Assembly (NCBI RefSeq): GCF_001613505.1
Contig: NZ_BDCM01000001.1
Coordinates: forward strand, 1 to 64,000
Source of the DNA: Nocardia mikamii NBRC 108933
Lineage (GTDB): Bacteria; Actinomycetota; Actinomycetes; Mycobacteriales; Mycobacteriaceae
Direction: 5' to 3'
Length of the DNA stretch: 64,000 nt
A program made the translations under genes and the position numbers. Under the pieces are notes generated by a model, which was given only the letters and a program-made list of their open reading frames with translations, did no database searches and had not been told where the DNA came from. Shown here in pieces: positions 34,557-43,672 of this stretch. The first letter of the stretch is position 1; the number at the start of each line of letters is the position of its first letter.

Positions 34557-35966
34557 ATGACCTGTTGCGGGCCGAATCGACGCCGCCTGCTCGCAGCCCT
34601 GGCCGCCGCGGCCGCCGCACCGATCATGCTCCCGGGTTCGGCTCGGGCACAGGCGAATTCACTGCGCGCGACCGATCTGGAGATGGTCACCCTCACCGAC
34701 ACGTCGGCGATCATCACCTGGACGACACTGGCCGCCGATGCGTCGGGAGCACCCGTCCCGGCCGAGGCCGGCACCGAAATCCGCTTGGCCCCTGCCGATT
34801 CCGCCGGGCCCACCCAGCCGGTTCCCCTGGCCGGCGCCGATCGGACGCCGTATCACTACGCCCAGATCGACGGCTTGGAGCCGGGACGGCGATATCGATT
34901 CGAGGCGTGGTCGGACGGAGTGCGGGCGGTACCGGCCCCGGAGTTGGTCACCCATCTGCCCGGCGCACCCGAATGCACCGGTGAATTCACCACTCTCGTC
35001 GCTCCTCCGGGCCGGCTGCTGCGCACCCTCGCGCTCTGCAACGATGTGCACATCGGTGAGGAGACCAGCGGCATCATCGCCGCCGGACTTCCGCCGGGCG
35101 TGCGACAGGAACCGGGACTGCCGCCGTACCCCGAGGTGATGCTGTCGGCATTGCTCGACGATCTACGCCGGCCGGATCGCGGCGCCGATCATCTGATCCT
35201 GGCCGGTGATCTGACCGCGGAAGCCACCCCCGAGCAGACCCGGACAGTGCGAAACCGGCTGGACGCCTGGGGAATCGAGGGGCGGGACTGGTTCGCCGCA
35301 CGCGGCAATCACGACCGTCCCCATACCGGCGCCGACTACGCCGCCTGCCCGGCGGTCACCGCCGATCACCACGACTGCTGGGGCGAATCCTTCCTTCCCC
35401 CGTAACAATTCAGCGAGCACCGGCTCGGCGGGCTGCGGCTGATCGGATTCGACACCACCGAACTGGACGGCTCCGGGGGCAGTATCGGTCCCGGGCAATT
35501 CGATCGCCTGCGCGAATCGCTGCGTCGTGACCCCGACCGGCCGACGGTCGTCTTCGGACATCATCCGGTCACCGCGGAATCGGGGCTGACCAATCTCGCC
35601 GGCCCGAATTTCGTGCTGAATCGATCGGACGCGCTGACCCTCCAGCAGCTGTATCAATCGACGCCGGGGGTGTTCTTCCACCATGCGGGCCACACCCACC
35701 GCAATCGCCGCACCCGCCCCGACATCCCGCTCCGGGTGGAATTCCTGGAAGTGGGCGCGGTGAAGGAGTATCCGGGCGGCTACACCCTGCTGCGCCTCTA
35801 CGAGGGCGGTTACATGGTCAATTTCTACAAAACCCGCACCCCGGACGCGCGGCGGTGGAGCACCCGCAGCCGGGCCGAATATCTCGGACTGATGCCCGAG
35901 TACACGCTGGGAAGCACCGCCGATCGCAACCATGTTGTCCTCGGTGATCTTTCGGGACTGTCCTGA
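34557..35966 (+). pseudogene. Tat-exported metallophosphoesterase interrupted by TAA
   Basis: The frame would encode 469 residues but has TAA at 35403-35405. The N-terminal part has a twin-arginine signal (NRRRLLAALAAAAAAP), a fibronectin-like domain and the first metal motifs CNDVHIG, LAGDLT and GNHD. After the stop the same frame continues with VVFGHHP and HAGHTH, the remaining metal motifs, and a normal C-terminus to TGA at 35964. One base (TAC to TAA, or a read error) explains it. The 282-residue product would lack half the active site unless the stop is read through. Confidence 0.85.
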
Positions 35967-36028
35967 ATCACCGATCCGGCGACTCCGGACCGCAGCGTGG
36001 GAGCGGGCGGGCAAATACACTCGGCGGT

Positions 36029-36565
36029 ATGGCCGCACCCCGCCCGCTTCCGCTGGACCCCATCGAAGAGGCCCACCGCCAGTGGACCTCGCACGGCTGG
36101 GGCGATGTCGCCGACGGCATGGCCGCGGTGACCTCTCTGGTGCGGGCCCAGCAGATCGTGATGGCCCGGGTGGACGAGGCGCTGCGCCCGTCGGGGCTGA
36201 CCTTCTCCCGCTACGAATTGCTGACGCTGCTCGGCTTCAGCAAGACCGGGGCACTGCCGATGGCGACGGCCAGCGCCCGGTTGCAGGTCCACCCGACGAG
36301 TGTCACCAATACCGTCGATCGGCTCGAAGCGGCCCAACTGGTCAAACGAGTACCACATCCCAGCGACCGCCGGGCAACCCTGATCGAGATCACGGCCGCC
36401 GGCCGCGATCTGGCGGCGGCGGCCACCCGGGAATTGAACGAGAAGGTCTTCGCCCGGCCGGGCCTACCTCCGGAGCGTCTCCACCTCCTGCTGCAACTGC
36501 TCGCGGAATTCCGGCGCGAGGCGGGTGACTTCGACAGCGGCGACACGCCGACCCGGTGGGCCTGA
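36029..36565 (+). CDS. MarR-family transcriptional regulator
   Basis: The 178-residue protein has the MarR winged helix: FSRYELLTLLGFSKTGALPMATASARLQVHPTSVTNTVDRLE (about residues 59-100) followed by the wing PSDRRATLIEIT. A TACACT hexamer at 36016-36021 ends 7 bp before the ATG, so the mRNA may be leaderless. It lies 73 bp before the Hsp70-like gene. The ligand and targets are unknown. Confidence 0.88.
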   Translation: MAAPRPLPLDPIEEAHRQWTSHGWGDVADGMAAVTSLVRAQQIVMARVDEALRPSGLTFSRYELLTLLGFSKTGALPMATASARLQVHPTSVTNTVDRLEAAQLVKRVPHPSDRRATLIEITAAGRDLAAAATRELNEKVFARPGLPPERLHLLLQLLAEFRREAGDFDSGDTPTRWA

Positions 36566-36638
36566 GGGTCGCCTCACCAGCATTCCGGCAGCGACATCCC
36601 GGGCCGCTGCCTTCCCATCGGCGGCCGAAAGGTTCACC

Positions 36639-37721
36639 ATGGACGCCATGGTGCTGGTCTTGGGTGTGTCGGCGGGCGCTGGTGGCGCACGCGCCATGCT
36701 CACCCACTCCGATCAGCCGCATCTGCCGCCGATCGACCGCTGTGTGGTCGCGCGCCGCGCCGGGGCGGGGGTCGAGGAGCCGGTCTTCCAGGCCATCGAC
36801 GCGATGCGGGCATCCGCGGCCGACCGCGACGAATTCGTCACCGGTATCGCCGTCACCTCCCGCTGCGCCCTGCACGCCGAGGCCATCCGGGCCGCGGCCG
36901 GGCGCAGCCGGCTGGCCATCATCGACGAACCGCCGGCCCAACTGCGGTATCTGCGGTTCAGCGGGCAGCTGCCCGACGAGGGTGCGGTGCTGCTCTACGA
37001 CCTCGGCAGTTCCGGGCTCACCCTCACCGAGGCCGACTGCCGCACCCAGGCCATCCTGGCCGCCAAGCGCAGCACCCTTCTGGGCGGCGACGGCCACGAC
37101 GCCCTGCTGCGCTGGCACCTCGCACACGGCGGGGTGGAGATCGGCAATGCCGCCGGGCGCGACTACAAGGAACAGCTCAGCGCCACCCGGGTGGTGACGG
37201 TCGGTGATCCCCGCTCGGGCACGCGAATCGTCGTGACCCGCAGCGATTTCCGCGATCTGGTCGCGGCCGGGATCCATCATTCGGTGTCGTATGTCCGGCA
37301 ACTGATCGACGACACCGGGGTCGCGCCGCGAGCGGTGGCACTGCTGGGCGGTTGCACGCGCAGTCCGGGGATCCGGGAGTCGCTGGAGCAGCTGCTGGAT
37401 CTGCCGGTGATCTACGATCCGGAGCCGGATTTCGTCTCCGCGCGCGGGGCGGTGCTGATGGCCACCGAACAGCCGGCGGCGCGCCGGGTGCGCGGTATCC
37501 GATTCGCCCCGCCGCAGTGCGGATCGGCGGCCTCGACGCCGCGACCGGCGGTATCGCGGCGCAAGGTGGTCGCCGCGCTGGCGGTGACGGCGGCGCTCGG
37601 CGCGACGGTGACCGGCTTGCTGGTCACCGGGCACGATTCGGCGCGGCCGGTGCACGACGGCACCCCGGCCCGTCCGGTGGAGGTCGCGGGCAGTAGCGCC
37701 GAACCCATTCCCGGGAAGTGA
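36639..37721 (+). CDS. Membrane-anchored Hsp70-like (actin-fold) protein
   Basis: The 360-residue protein has an actin/Hsp70 ATPase pattern: VLVLGVSAG at the N-terminus (phosphate 1 position, degenerate), YDLGSSGLTL (phosphate 2) and LLGGCTRSPGIRESLEQLL (adenosine motif). There is no Hsp70 peptide-binding domain. Residues about 310-331 form one membrane helix (VVAALAVTAALGATVTGLLV) and a 29-residue Pro-rich tail follows. Similar proteins occur in mycobacteria and nocardiae without a known role. ATG 36639 is the start that begins the fold. Confidence 0.72.
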   Translation: MDAMVLVLGVSAGAGGARAMLTHSDQPHLPPIDRCVVARRAGAGVEEPVFQAIDAMRASAADRDEFVTGIAVTSRCALHAEAIRAAAGRSRLAIIDEPPAQLRYLRFSGQLPDEGAVLLYDLGSSGLTLTEADCRTQAILAAKRSTLLGGDGHDALLRWHLAHGGVEIGNAAGRDYKEQLSATRVVTVGDPRSGTRIVVTRSDFRDLVAAGIHHSVSYVRQLIDDTGVAPRAVALLGGCTRSPGIRESLEQLLDLPVIYDPEPDFVSARGAVLMATEQPAARRVRGIRFAPPQCGSAASTPRPAVSRRKVVAALAVTAALGATVTGLLVTGHDSARPVHDGTPARPVEVAGSSAEPIPGK

Positions 37722-37917
37722 CGCCGCGGATCACCCGCCGAGTTCGACGGTGGCCTTCTCGGCGTTCATCGCCCTGGGTGCAGGTTCCGGCTCGCGCCGA
37801 GCAGCGGCAGTGAACGAGATCGGCCCGGTCCCCCGTCGGCATGTACTCGCCGGATCGGCGAACACGGCGGCGGCGGCCGGGCCGTCGACTACGAGCGGTG
37901 CTCGGTGATGAGACTGC
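37722..37917. other. Short gap, nothing recognised
   Basis: About 195 bp between the convergent Hsp70-like and enoyl-CoA hydratase genes. A weak CGCCG-GAT-CGGCG repeat occurs near 37850. No gene seen. Confidence 0.35.
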
Positions 37918-38694
37918 TCAGCGGTGTTCGAAGTTCGCCGCGCGCTTCTCCACGAAGGCGGTCATGCCCTCGGTCTGATCCTCGGTGGCGAACAGCGAGT
38001 GGAACACCCGGCGCTCGAAACGCAGGCCCTCGGTGAGCGTGGTTTCGTAGGAGCGGTTCACGGCCTCTTTGGCGATCATCACCGACGGCAGCGACATGCC
38101 GGCGATGGTCTCGGCGACCTCGCGCGCGGTGGACAGCAGATCCGCCGCCGGGACGACGCGGGCGACCAGTCCGGCGCGTTCGGCCTCCTCGGCGTCCATA
38201 TTGCGGCCGGTGAGGATCAGGTCCATGGCCTTGGCCTTGCCGACCGCGCGGGTCAGGCGCTGCGAGCCGCCCATACCGGGAATGACACCGAGCTTGATCT
38301 CCGGCTGGCCGAACTTCGCGGTGTCGGCGGCGATCAGGATGTCGCACATCATCGCCAGCTCACAACCGCCGCCCAGGGCATATCCGGCCACCGCCGCGAT
38401 GATCGGCTTGCGGAACGCGCCGACCCGGTCCCAGCCCTGGAAGAAATCGGCCAGGAACATGTCCATATAGGACTTGGACTGCATCTCCTTGATATCGGCG
38501 CCGGCGGCGAACGCCTTCTCCGAACCGGTCAGCACCACCGCGCCGATGCCCGCATCGGCCTCCAACTCGTCGAGGGCGGCGGTGATATCGACGAGCACCT
38601 GCGTATTCAACGCGTTGAGTGCCTTCGGCCGATTCAGGGTGATCACCGCGACGCGTCCGGTGCGCTCCAGCAGAATGGTTTCGAAGTCGGTCAC
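37918..38694 (-). CDS. Enoyl-CoA hydratase (EchA8-like)
   Basis: The 258-residue crotonase-fold enzyme adds water to 2-enoyl-Co[11 protein letters not shown] and [15 protein letters not shown] form the oxyanion hole with one catalytic Glu; [19 protein letters not shown] carries the second. GTG 38694 was chosen with AGGGA upstream. It is the last gene of the valine operon and would hydrate methacrylyl-CoA, with possible wider substrate range, as for mycobacterial EchA8. Confidence 0.92.
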   Translation of the reverse strand: MTDFETILLERTGRVAVITLNRPKALNALNTQVLVDITAALDELEADAGIGAVVLTGSEKAFAAGADIKEMQSKSYMDMFLADFFQGWDRVGAFRKPIIAAVAGYALGGGCELAMMCDILIAADTAKFGQPEIKLGVIPGMGGSQRLTRAVGKAKAMDLILTGRNMDAEEAERAGLVARVVPAADLLSTAREVAETIAGMSLPSVMIAKEAVNRSYETTLTEGLRFERRVFHSLFATEDQTEGMTAFVEKRAANFEHR

Positions 38695-38710
38695 TGTTTC
38701 CCTTTCTCGG

Positions 38711-39628
38711 CTACTCGCCGGAATCCTGGCCCGGCTCCGCGCCGGAACGGCGACGAATATCGGTGACGATAGCGGAGAAGTCCAGGTCCCCCGCCGACCG
38801 GTTGAACTGCTCGTAGATCTCGGCCGCCAGCAGACCGAACCGTCCCTCGACCCCGTTGTCGCGCAGGGCATTCGCGGCCAGGCCCAGGTCCTTGTTCATC
38901 AGGGCGGTGGCGAAACCGGGCTGATAATCGTTGTTGGCCGGGCTGGTCGGCACCGGGCCGGGCACCGGGCAATAGGTGGTCAGCGACCAGCACTGGCCCG
39001 AGGCGGTGGAGACCACGTCGTAGAACTTGTCGTGGGTGAGGCCCAGCTTCTCGCCCAGCACGATCGCCTCGGACAGCCCGATCATCGAGATGCCCAGCAT
39101 CATGTTGTTGCAGATCTTCGCGGCCTGCCCGACGCCCGCGCCGCCGCAGTGCACGACCTTGCCGCCCATCACGTCCAGCACCGGCTGCGCCGCGGCGAAG
39201 TCCTCGGCCTCGCCACCGACCATGAAGGTCAACGTGCCGGCGGTGGCACCGCCGACGCCACCGGACACCGGTGCGTCCAGGGCCCGATGTCCCGCTGCCA
39301 CAGCGACTTCCGCCGCGCGCTTGGCGTCGGCGACGTCGATGGTGGAGCAGTCGATGAACAGGGTGCCGGGTTTGGCGGACGGCAGCACAGCGTCGTAGAC
39401 GTCGAGCACGATGCGGCCGTTGGGCAGCATGGTGATGACGATCTCGGCTTCCGTCACGGCCGCCGCGGCAGTGTCGAAGACCTCCGCACCGTCGGCGCGG
39501 GCCTGTTCCTGCGCGGCCGGTACGGGGTCGTAGGCCAGTACCTGATATCCGGCACGCACCAGATTCGCCGCCATCGGACCGCCCATATGCCCGAGTCCCA
39601 GGAAGGCCACCTTCGTCACGTTTGTCAC
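38711..39628 (-). CDS. mmsB: 3-Hydroxyisobutyrate dehydrogenase
   Basis: MmsB oxidises 3-hydroxyisobutyrate to methylmalonate semialdehyde with NAD+ in valine breakdown. The Rossmann motif [12 protein letters not shown] is near the N-terminus, and the catalytic Lys lies in [17 protein letters not shown] chose GTG 39628 (305 residues), which overlaps the upstream stop by 4 bp (GTGA), showing translational coupling to the hydrolase gene. Confidence 0.95.
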   Translation of the reverse strand: MTNVTKVAFLGLGHMGGPMAANLVRAGYQVLAYDPVPAAQEQARADGAEVFDTAAAAVTEAEIVITMLPNGRIVLDVYDAVLPSAKPGTLFIDCSTIDVADAKRAAEVAVAAGHRALDAPVSGGVGGATAGTLTFMVGGEAEDFAAAQPVLDVMGGKVVHCGGAGVGQAAKICNNMMLGISMIGLSEAIVLGEKLGLTHDKFYDVVSTASGQCWSLTTYCPVPGPVPTSPANNDYQPGFATALMNKDLGLAANALRDNGVEGRFGLLAAEIYEQFNRSAGDLDFSAIVTDIRRRSGAEPGQDSGE

Positions 39629-40707
39629 TCCTGTGCTCCGCTCAGTCCGAGTTCCCGGTCGCCCAGATCGGCGAAATAGCTGTCCACCAGCGCATCCGAC
39701 ACCTCGGCGAGGGTGGCGGGCGCCCATTGCGGATTGCGGTCCTTGTCGACCACCTGGGCGCGGATGCCCTCCACCAGATCGTGGGTGGTCAGCGCGGCCA
39801 CCGAGACCCGGTACTCCTCGTCGAGCGCCTGTTCCAGGTTCGCCGCCCGCCGGGCGTTGCGCAGGGACCGCAACGTCACCTTCAGCGCCACCGGTGATTT
39901 CGCCAGCACATCGCCGGCGGCCTTGGCAGCCTCGGGGGTGTCGTGGCGCTGCAGCCGCGCGACGATCTCCTCGACCGTGTCGGCGCTGTAGCAGGCATCG
40001 ATCCAGGACCGCTGCGCGGCGAGATCGGACACCGGTGCGGGCTGCGCGAACGCCGCGATCGCGGCGTCGGCATCCGTGCGGCGCAACTGCGCCAGCAGAT
40101 CCGGAATGCGTTCGGCGGGAACGAAATGGTCGGCGAATCCGGCCGCGATCGCATCACCGGCGCCCATGCGGGCCGTGGTCAGGGCGACGTGAGTGCCCAG
40201 TTCACCCGGTGTGCGCGCCAGCAGATAGGTGCCGCCCACATCGGGGATGAAGCCGATACCGGTCTCCGGCATGCCGACCATCGACCGTTCGGTCACGATG
40301 CGACGATTGCCGTGTGCGGACAGCCCCACACCGCCGCCCATCACGATGCCGTCCATCACGGCGACATACGGTTTCGGATAGTTGCCGATCAGCGCGTTGA
40401 GGATGTACTCGTCGCGCCAGAACCGGCCGCTCGGCGAATCGGCGCTGTCGTGGCGCGAAACACCGTGCGCCACAGCGTTCTTCGCGTCGTTGTGAATCGC
40501 GACGATATCGCCGCCCGCGCACAGCCCGCGTTCCCCGGCTCCGGTCAGCACCACCGTGCGGACCTCGTCGTCGTCGGCCCACTCGCGCAGGGTCGACAGA
40601 ATCGCCTGTGCCATCGGATGATTGAGCGCGTTGATGGCCTTGGGCCGGTTGAGCGTGATCAGGCCCACGCCGTCGCGCTTGTCGAACAACACTTCTGCTT
40701 CGGTCAT
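39625..40707 (-). CDS. 3-Hydroxyisobutyryl-CoA hydrolase
   Basis: This crotonase-family thioesterase frees 3-hydroxyisobutyrate from CoA in valine breakdown. Typical segments are GAGERGLCAGGDIVAIHND, MDGIVMGGGVGLSAHG and MPETGIGFIPDVGGTYLLAR with the catalytic Glu and Asp. The C-terminal half is the long HIBYL-CoA hydrolase extension. ATG 40707 follows GGAAAG; 360 residues. Confidence 0.94.
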   Translation of the reverse strand: MTEAEVLFDKRDGVGLITLNRPKAINALNHPMAQAILSTLREWADDDEVRTVVLTGAGERGLCAGGDIVAIHNDAKNAVAHGVSRHDSADSPSGRFWRDEYILNALIGNYPKPYVAVMDGIVMGGGVGLSAHGNRRIVTERSMVGMPETGIGFIPDVGGTYLLARTPGELGTHVALTTARMGAGDAIAAGFADHFVPAERIPDLLAQLRRTDADAAIAAFAQPAPVSDLAAQRSWIDACYSADTVEEIVARLQRHDTPEAAKAAGDVLAKSPVALKVTLRSLRNARRAANLEQALDEEYRVSVAALTTHDLVEGIRAQVVDKDRNPQWAPATLAEVSDALVDSYFADLGDRELGLSGAQE

Positions 40708-40789
40708 ATCTTTCCTTACGCTGTATCCACTCGGCATGAGCGGGCGCCCTCCGTGGTTACGCAGGCCGCCTCCTCCGGGCGCTGACCGC

Positions 40790-41929
40790 TCATGCCGCGC
40801 CGACTACCGAGCGGGCCACCACGACCCGCATGATCTCGTTGGTTCCCTCGAGAATCTGGTGCACGCGCAGGTCGCGCACGATCTTCTCGATTCCGTACTC
40901 GGCCAGATAGCCGTAGCCGCCGTGCAATTGCAGTGCCTTGTTGGCCACCTCGAACCCGGCATCGGTGCCGAAACGCTTGGCCATCGCGCACAGCTCCACC
41001 TTGTCGGCGGCATCGGCGTCCAGGGCGGCCGCCGCTCGCCACAGCAGGGTCCGCGCCGCCTCCAGTGAGGTGCGCATATCGGCGAGGTCGAACTGTAGCG
41101 CCGCGTTGTCGAGCAGCCGGGCCCCGAATGCCTTGCGCTGGGCCATATATGCCACGGTCCGGTCCAGTGCGGTCTGGCCGCCGCCCAGGGAGCACGCCGC
41201 GATGTTGAGCCGGCCGCCGTTGAGGCCGTTCATCGCGATCCGGAACCCGTTGCCCTCGCCGCCGAGCAGATTCGCCGCCGGCACCCGGGCCTCGTCGAGG
41301 ATGACCTGCCGGGTCGGCTGCGCGTTCCAGCCCATTTTCTTCTCGTTGGCGCCGAACGAGAGTCCGGGCGTATCCGCGGGCACGATGAACGCCGAGATAC
41401 CGCGGGCGCCGGCGTCGTCGGTCCGCGCCATCAGGACATACACATCGGTGCTGCCCGCACCGGAGATGAACTGCTTGACCCCGGTGAGCAGATAGTCGTC
41501 GCCGTCGCGAACGGCCCTGGTGCTCAGCGCCGCGGCGTCCGAGCCGACGTCCGGTTCGGTGAGCGCATAGCTGGCCAGCCGATCCATCGAGGTCAGTCCC
41601 GGTAACCAGCGGTTGCGCTGGGCCTCGGTGCCGTAGCTGTCGATCATCCACGCGGCCATGTTGTGGATGGAGATGTAGGCCGCGATAGCCGGGCATCCGG
41701 TGGCGAGCTGTTCGAAGATCCGCACCGCGTCCACGCGGCGCAATCCGGAACCGCCGACGTCCTCACCGACGTAGATGCCGCCCATGCCGAGCGAGCCGGC
41801 CTTGCGCAGCACATCGATCGGAAAGTGCTTGTGCTCGTCCCATTCCAAGGCGTTCGGTGCGAGCAGCTCGTCGGCGAAACTGCGCGCGGTGTCCACGATC
41901 GCCTGTTCGTCCTCGTCGAGTACGAACAT
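40790..41929 (-). CDS. Acyl-CoA dehydrogenase, probably isobutyryl-CoA specific
   Basis: The 379-residue FAD enzyme introduces the alpha-beta double bond. It has ALTEPDVGSDAAAL for FAD binding, RKAFGARLLDNAALQF, and the C-terminal LHGGYGYLAEYGIEKI and ILEGTNEI segment with the catalytic Glu. The company of mmsA, mmsB and the hydrolase points to isobutyryl-CoA as substrate (mycobacterial FadE9 position). ATG 41929 is 4 bp after the mmsA stop. Confidence 0.93.
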   Translation of the reverse strand: MFVLDEDEQAIVDTARSFADELLAPNALEWDEHKHFPIDVLRKAGSLGMGGIYVGEDVGGSGLRRVDAVRIFEQLATGCPAIAAYISIHNMAAWMIDSYGTEAQRNRWLPGLTSMDRLASYALTEPDVGSDAAALSTRAVRDGDDYLLTGVKQFISGAGSTDVYVLMARTDDAGARGISAFIVPADTPGLSFGANEKKMGWNAQPTRQVILDEARVPAANLLGGEGNGFRIAMNGLNGGRLNIAACSLGGGQTALDRTVAYMAQRKAFGARLLDNAALQFDLADMRTSLEAARTLLWRAAAALDADAADKVELCAMAKRFGTDAGFEVANKALQLHGGYGYLAEYGIEKIVRDLRVHQILEGTNEIMRVVVARSVVGAA

Positions 41930-41933
41930 CGCC

Positions 41934-43454
41934 TCAGTCCATCGTCGGGATGACGAAGTGATCGGCACCGGCCCCCGCGGCCGGTTCGGTCCGCAGGCCC
42001 TGCGGCCAGCGCTGGGTGACGGTCTTGGTCTTGGTGTAGAAGCGGATCGAGTCGGGACCGTGCTGGTTCAGGTCGCCGAAGCCGGACGCCTTCCAGCCGC
42101 CGAAGGTGTGGTACGCGATCGGCACCGGAATCGGGACGTTGACGCCGACCATGCCCACCTGCACGCGCGTGGCGAAATCGCGGGCGGTGTCGCCGTCGCG
42201 GGTGAAGATCGCGACGCCGTTGCCGAATTCGTGTTCGCTCGGCAGCCGCAGCGCCTCCTCGTAGTCGGCGGCGCGCACGATCGCGACCACCGGACCGAAA
42301 ATCTCCTCCTTGTAGATCCGCATCTGCGGGGTGACGCGGTCGAAAAGTGTTGCGCCGACGAAGAATCCGTCCTCGGCTCCCGCGACCTTCAGTCCCCGGC
42401 CGTCGACCACCAGTTCGGCGCCCTCGTCGACACCGATCTGCACGTAGTTGTTCACCCGGTCCACACCGTCGCGGCCGACCAGAGGGCCGAAGTCCGCGCC
42501 CGGATCGTCGGAGCGGCCGACATTGAGCTTGCCGATGCGCTCGACGAGCTTGGCGCGCAACCGATCCGCGGTCTCCTCACCGACCGGCACCGCCACCGAG
42601 ATGGCCATGCAGCGTTCACCCGCCGAGCCGTAGCCGGCGCCGATCAGCTGATCGGCGACATCGTCGAGATCGGCGTCCGGCATGACGATCGCGTGGTTCT
42701 TGGCGCCGCCGAAGCACTGGGCGCGCTTACCGTTCGCGGTGGCGGTTTCGTAGATGTACTGCGCGATCGGGGTGGAGCCGACGAAGCCGACGGCCTTGAT
42801 CCGCTCGTCGTTCAGCAGCGTGTCGACCGCCTGCTTGTCGCCGTTGACGACGTTGAACACACCGGCCGGCAGCCCGGCCTCGCCGAACAGTTCGGCCAGC
42901 CGCAGCGGCACCGAGGGGTCGCGCTCGGACGGCTTGAGCACGAAGGCGTTACCGCAGGCCAGCGCCGGTCCGGCCTTCCACAGCGGAATCATGGCCGGGA
43001 AGTTGAAGGGGGTGATGCCGGCGACCACGCCGAGCGGCTGGCGCATCGAATACACGTCGATGCCGGTGCCCGCGCTCTCGGTGTACTCCCCCTTGAGCAG
43101 GTGCGGGATGCCGATCGCGAATTCGATCACCTCGAGCCCACGCTGAATATCGCCCTTGGCGTCCGGGATGGTCTTGCCGTGTTCGCTCGACAGCAGCGCG
43201 GCCAGCGAATCCATCTCGTCCTGGACCAGGGCGACGAACTTCATCAGCACCCGGGCCCGCTTCTGCGGGTTGAACGCGGCCCACGTGCGCTGCGCCTCGG
43301 CCGCATTCGCGATGGCCGCCTCGACCTCGGACACACTGGCCAGCGGCACCCGCGCCTGGACCTGTCCCGTGCTGGGGTCGTAGACGTCGCCGAAGTTACC
43401 GGAGGTCCCGGGCACCTGCTGCCCGCCGATGAAATGAGTCAGTTCGCGAACCAT
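41934..43454 (-). CDS. mmsA: Methylmalonate-semialdehyde dehydrogenase (CoA-acylating)
   Basis: MmsA converts methylmalonate semialdehyde to propionyl-CoA, NADH and CO2, the last step of valine breakdown. The catalytic Cys lies in GSAGERCMAISV, FVGSTPIAQYIY is the cofactor motif. ATG 43454 gives 506 residues beginning MVRELTHFIGGQQ. It is the first gene of the five-gene operon and divergent from icmF. Confidence 0.95.
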   Translation of the reverse strand: MVRELTHFIGGQQVPGTSGNFGDVYDPSTGQVQARVPLASVSEVEAAIANAAEAQRTWAAFNPQKRARVLMKFVALVQDEMDSLAALLSSEHGKTIPDAKGDIQRGLEVIEFAIGIPHLLKGEYTESAGTGIDVYSMRQPLGVVAGITPFNFPAMIPLWKAGPALACGNAFVLKPSERDPSVPLRLAELFGEAGLPAGVFNVVNGDKQAVDTLLNDERIKAVGFVGSTPIAQYIYETATANGKRAQCFGGAKNHAIVMPDADLDDVADQLIGAGYGSAGERCMAISVAVPVGEETADRLRAKLVERIGKLNVGRSDDPGADFGPLVGRDGVDRVNNYVQIGVDEGAELVVDGRGLKVAGAEDGFFVGATLFDRVTPQMRIYKEEIFGPVVAIVRAADYEEALRLPSEHEFGNGVAIFTRDGDTARDFATRVQVGMVGVNVPIPVPIAYHTFGGWKASGFGDLNQHGPDSIRFYTKTKTVTQRWPQGLRTEPAAGAGADHFVIPTMD

Positions 43455-43524
43455 GCCAGTCCTGTTCTCGATGCGGTCGATGCCTCCCACGCCGGAGCCG
43501 AGGCAGTACGCGGCCATCCTATAG

Positions 43525-43536
43525 TTGGACATCCAA
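43525..43536. promoter_or_regulatory. Operator-like palindrome between mmsA and icmF
   Basis: TTGGA-CA-TCCAA is a perfect inverted repeat about 70 bp upstream of mmsA, next to a TATAGG hexamer (minus strand, 43518-43523) that could be the mmsA -10. A further TTGGA half-site follows at 43540-43544. A regulator binding here could affect both divergent genes. Confidence 0.45.
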
Positions 43537-43672
43537 GTATTGGAGGTCATGTGATTTATGCCACCGATGGCGTCGTGGTCCGCATCACAGTACAGTTGAT
43601 TTGACGTCCTACTATCGGGACGCCAAGCGTAGGCGCCCGGCGGTCCCGCGCCGGCCTCTGGTGGAGGATTAC

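Noticed and set aside
41775..43604. 609-residue plus-strand frame over mmsA
   Set aside because: Antisense shadow; mmsA on the other strand has all family motifs.
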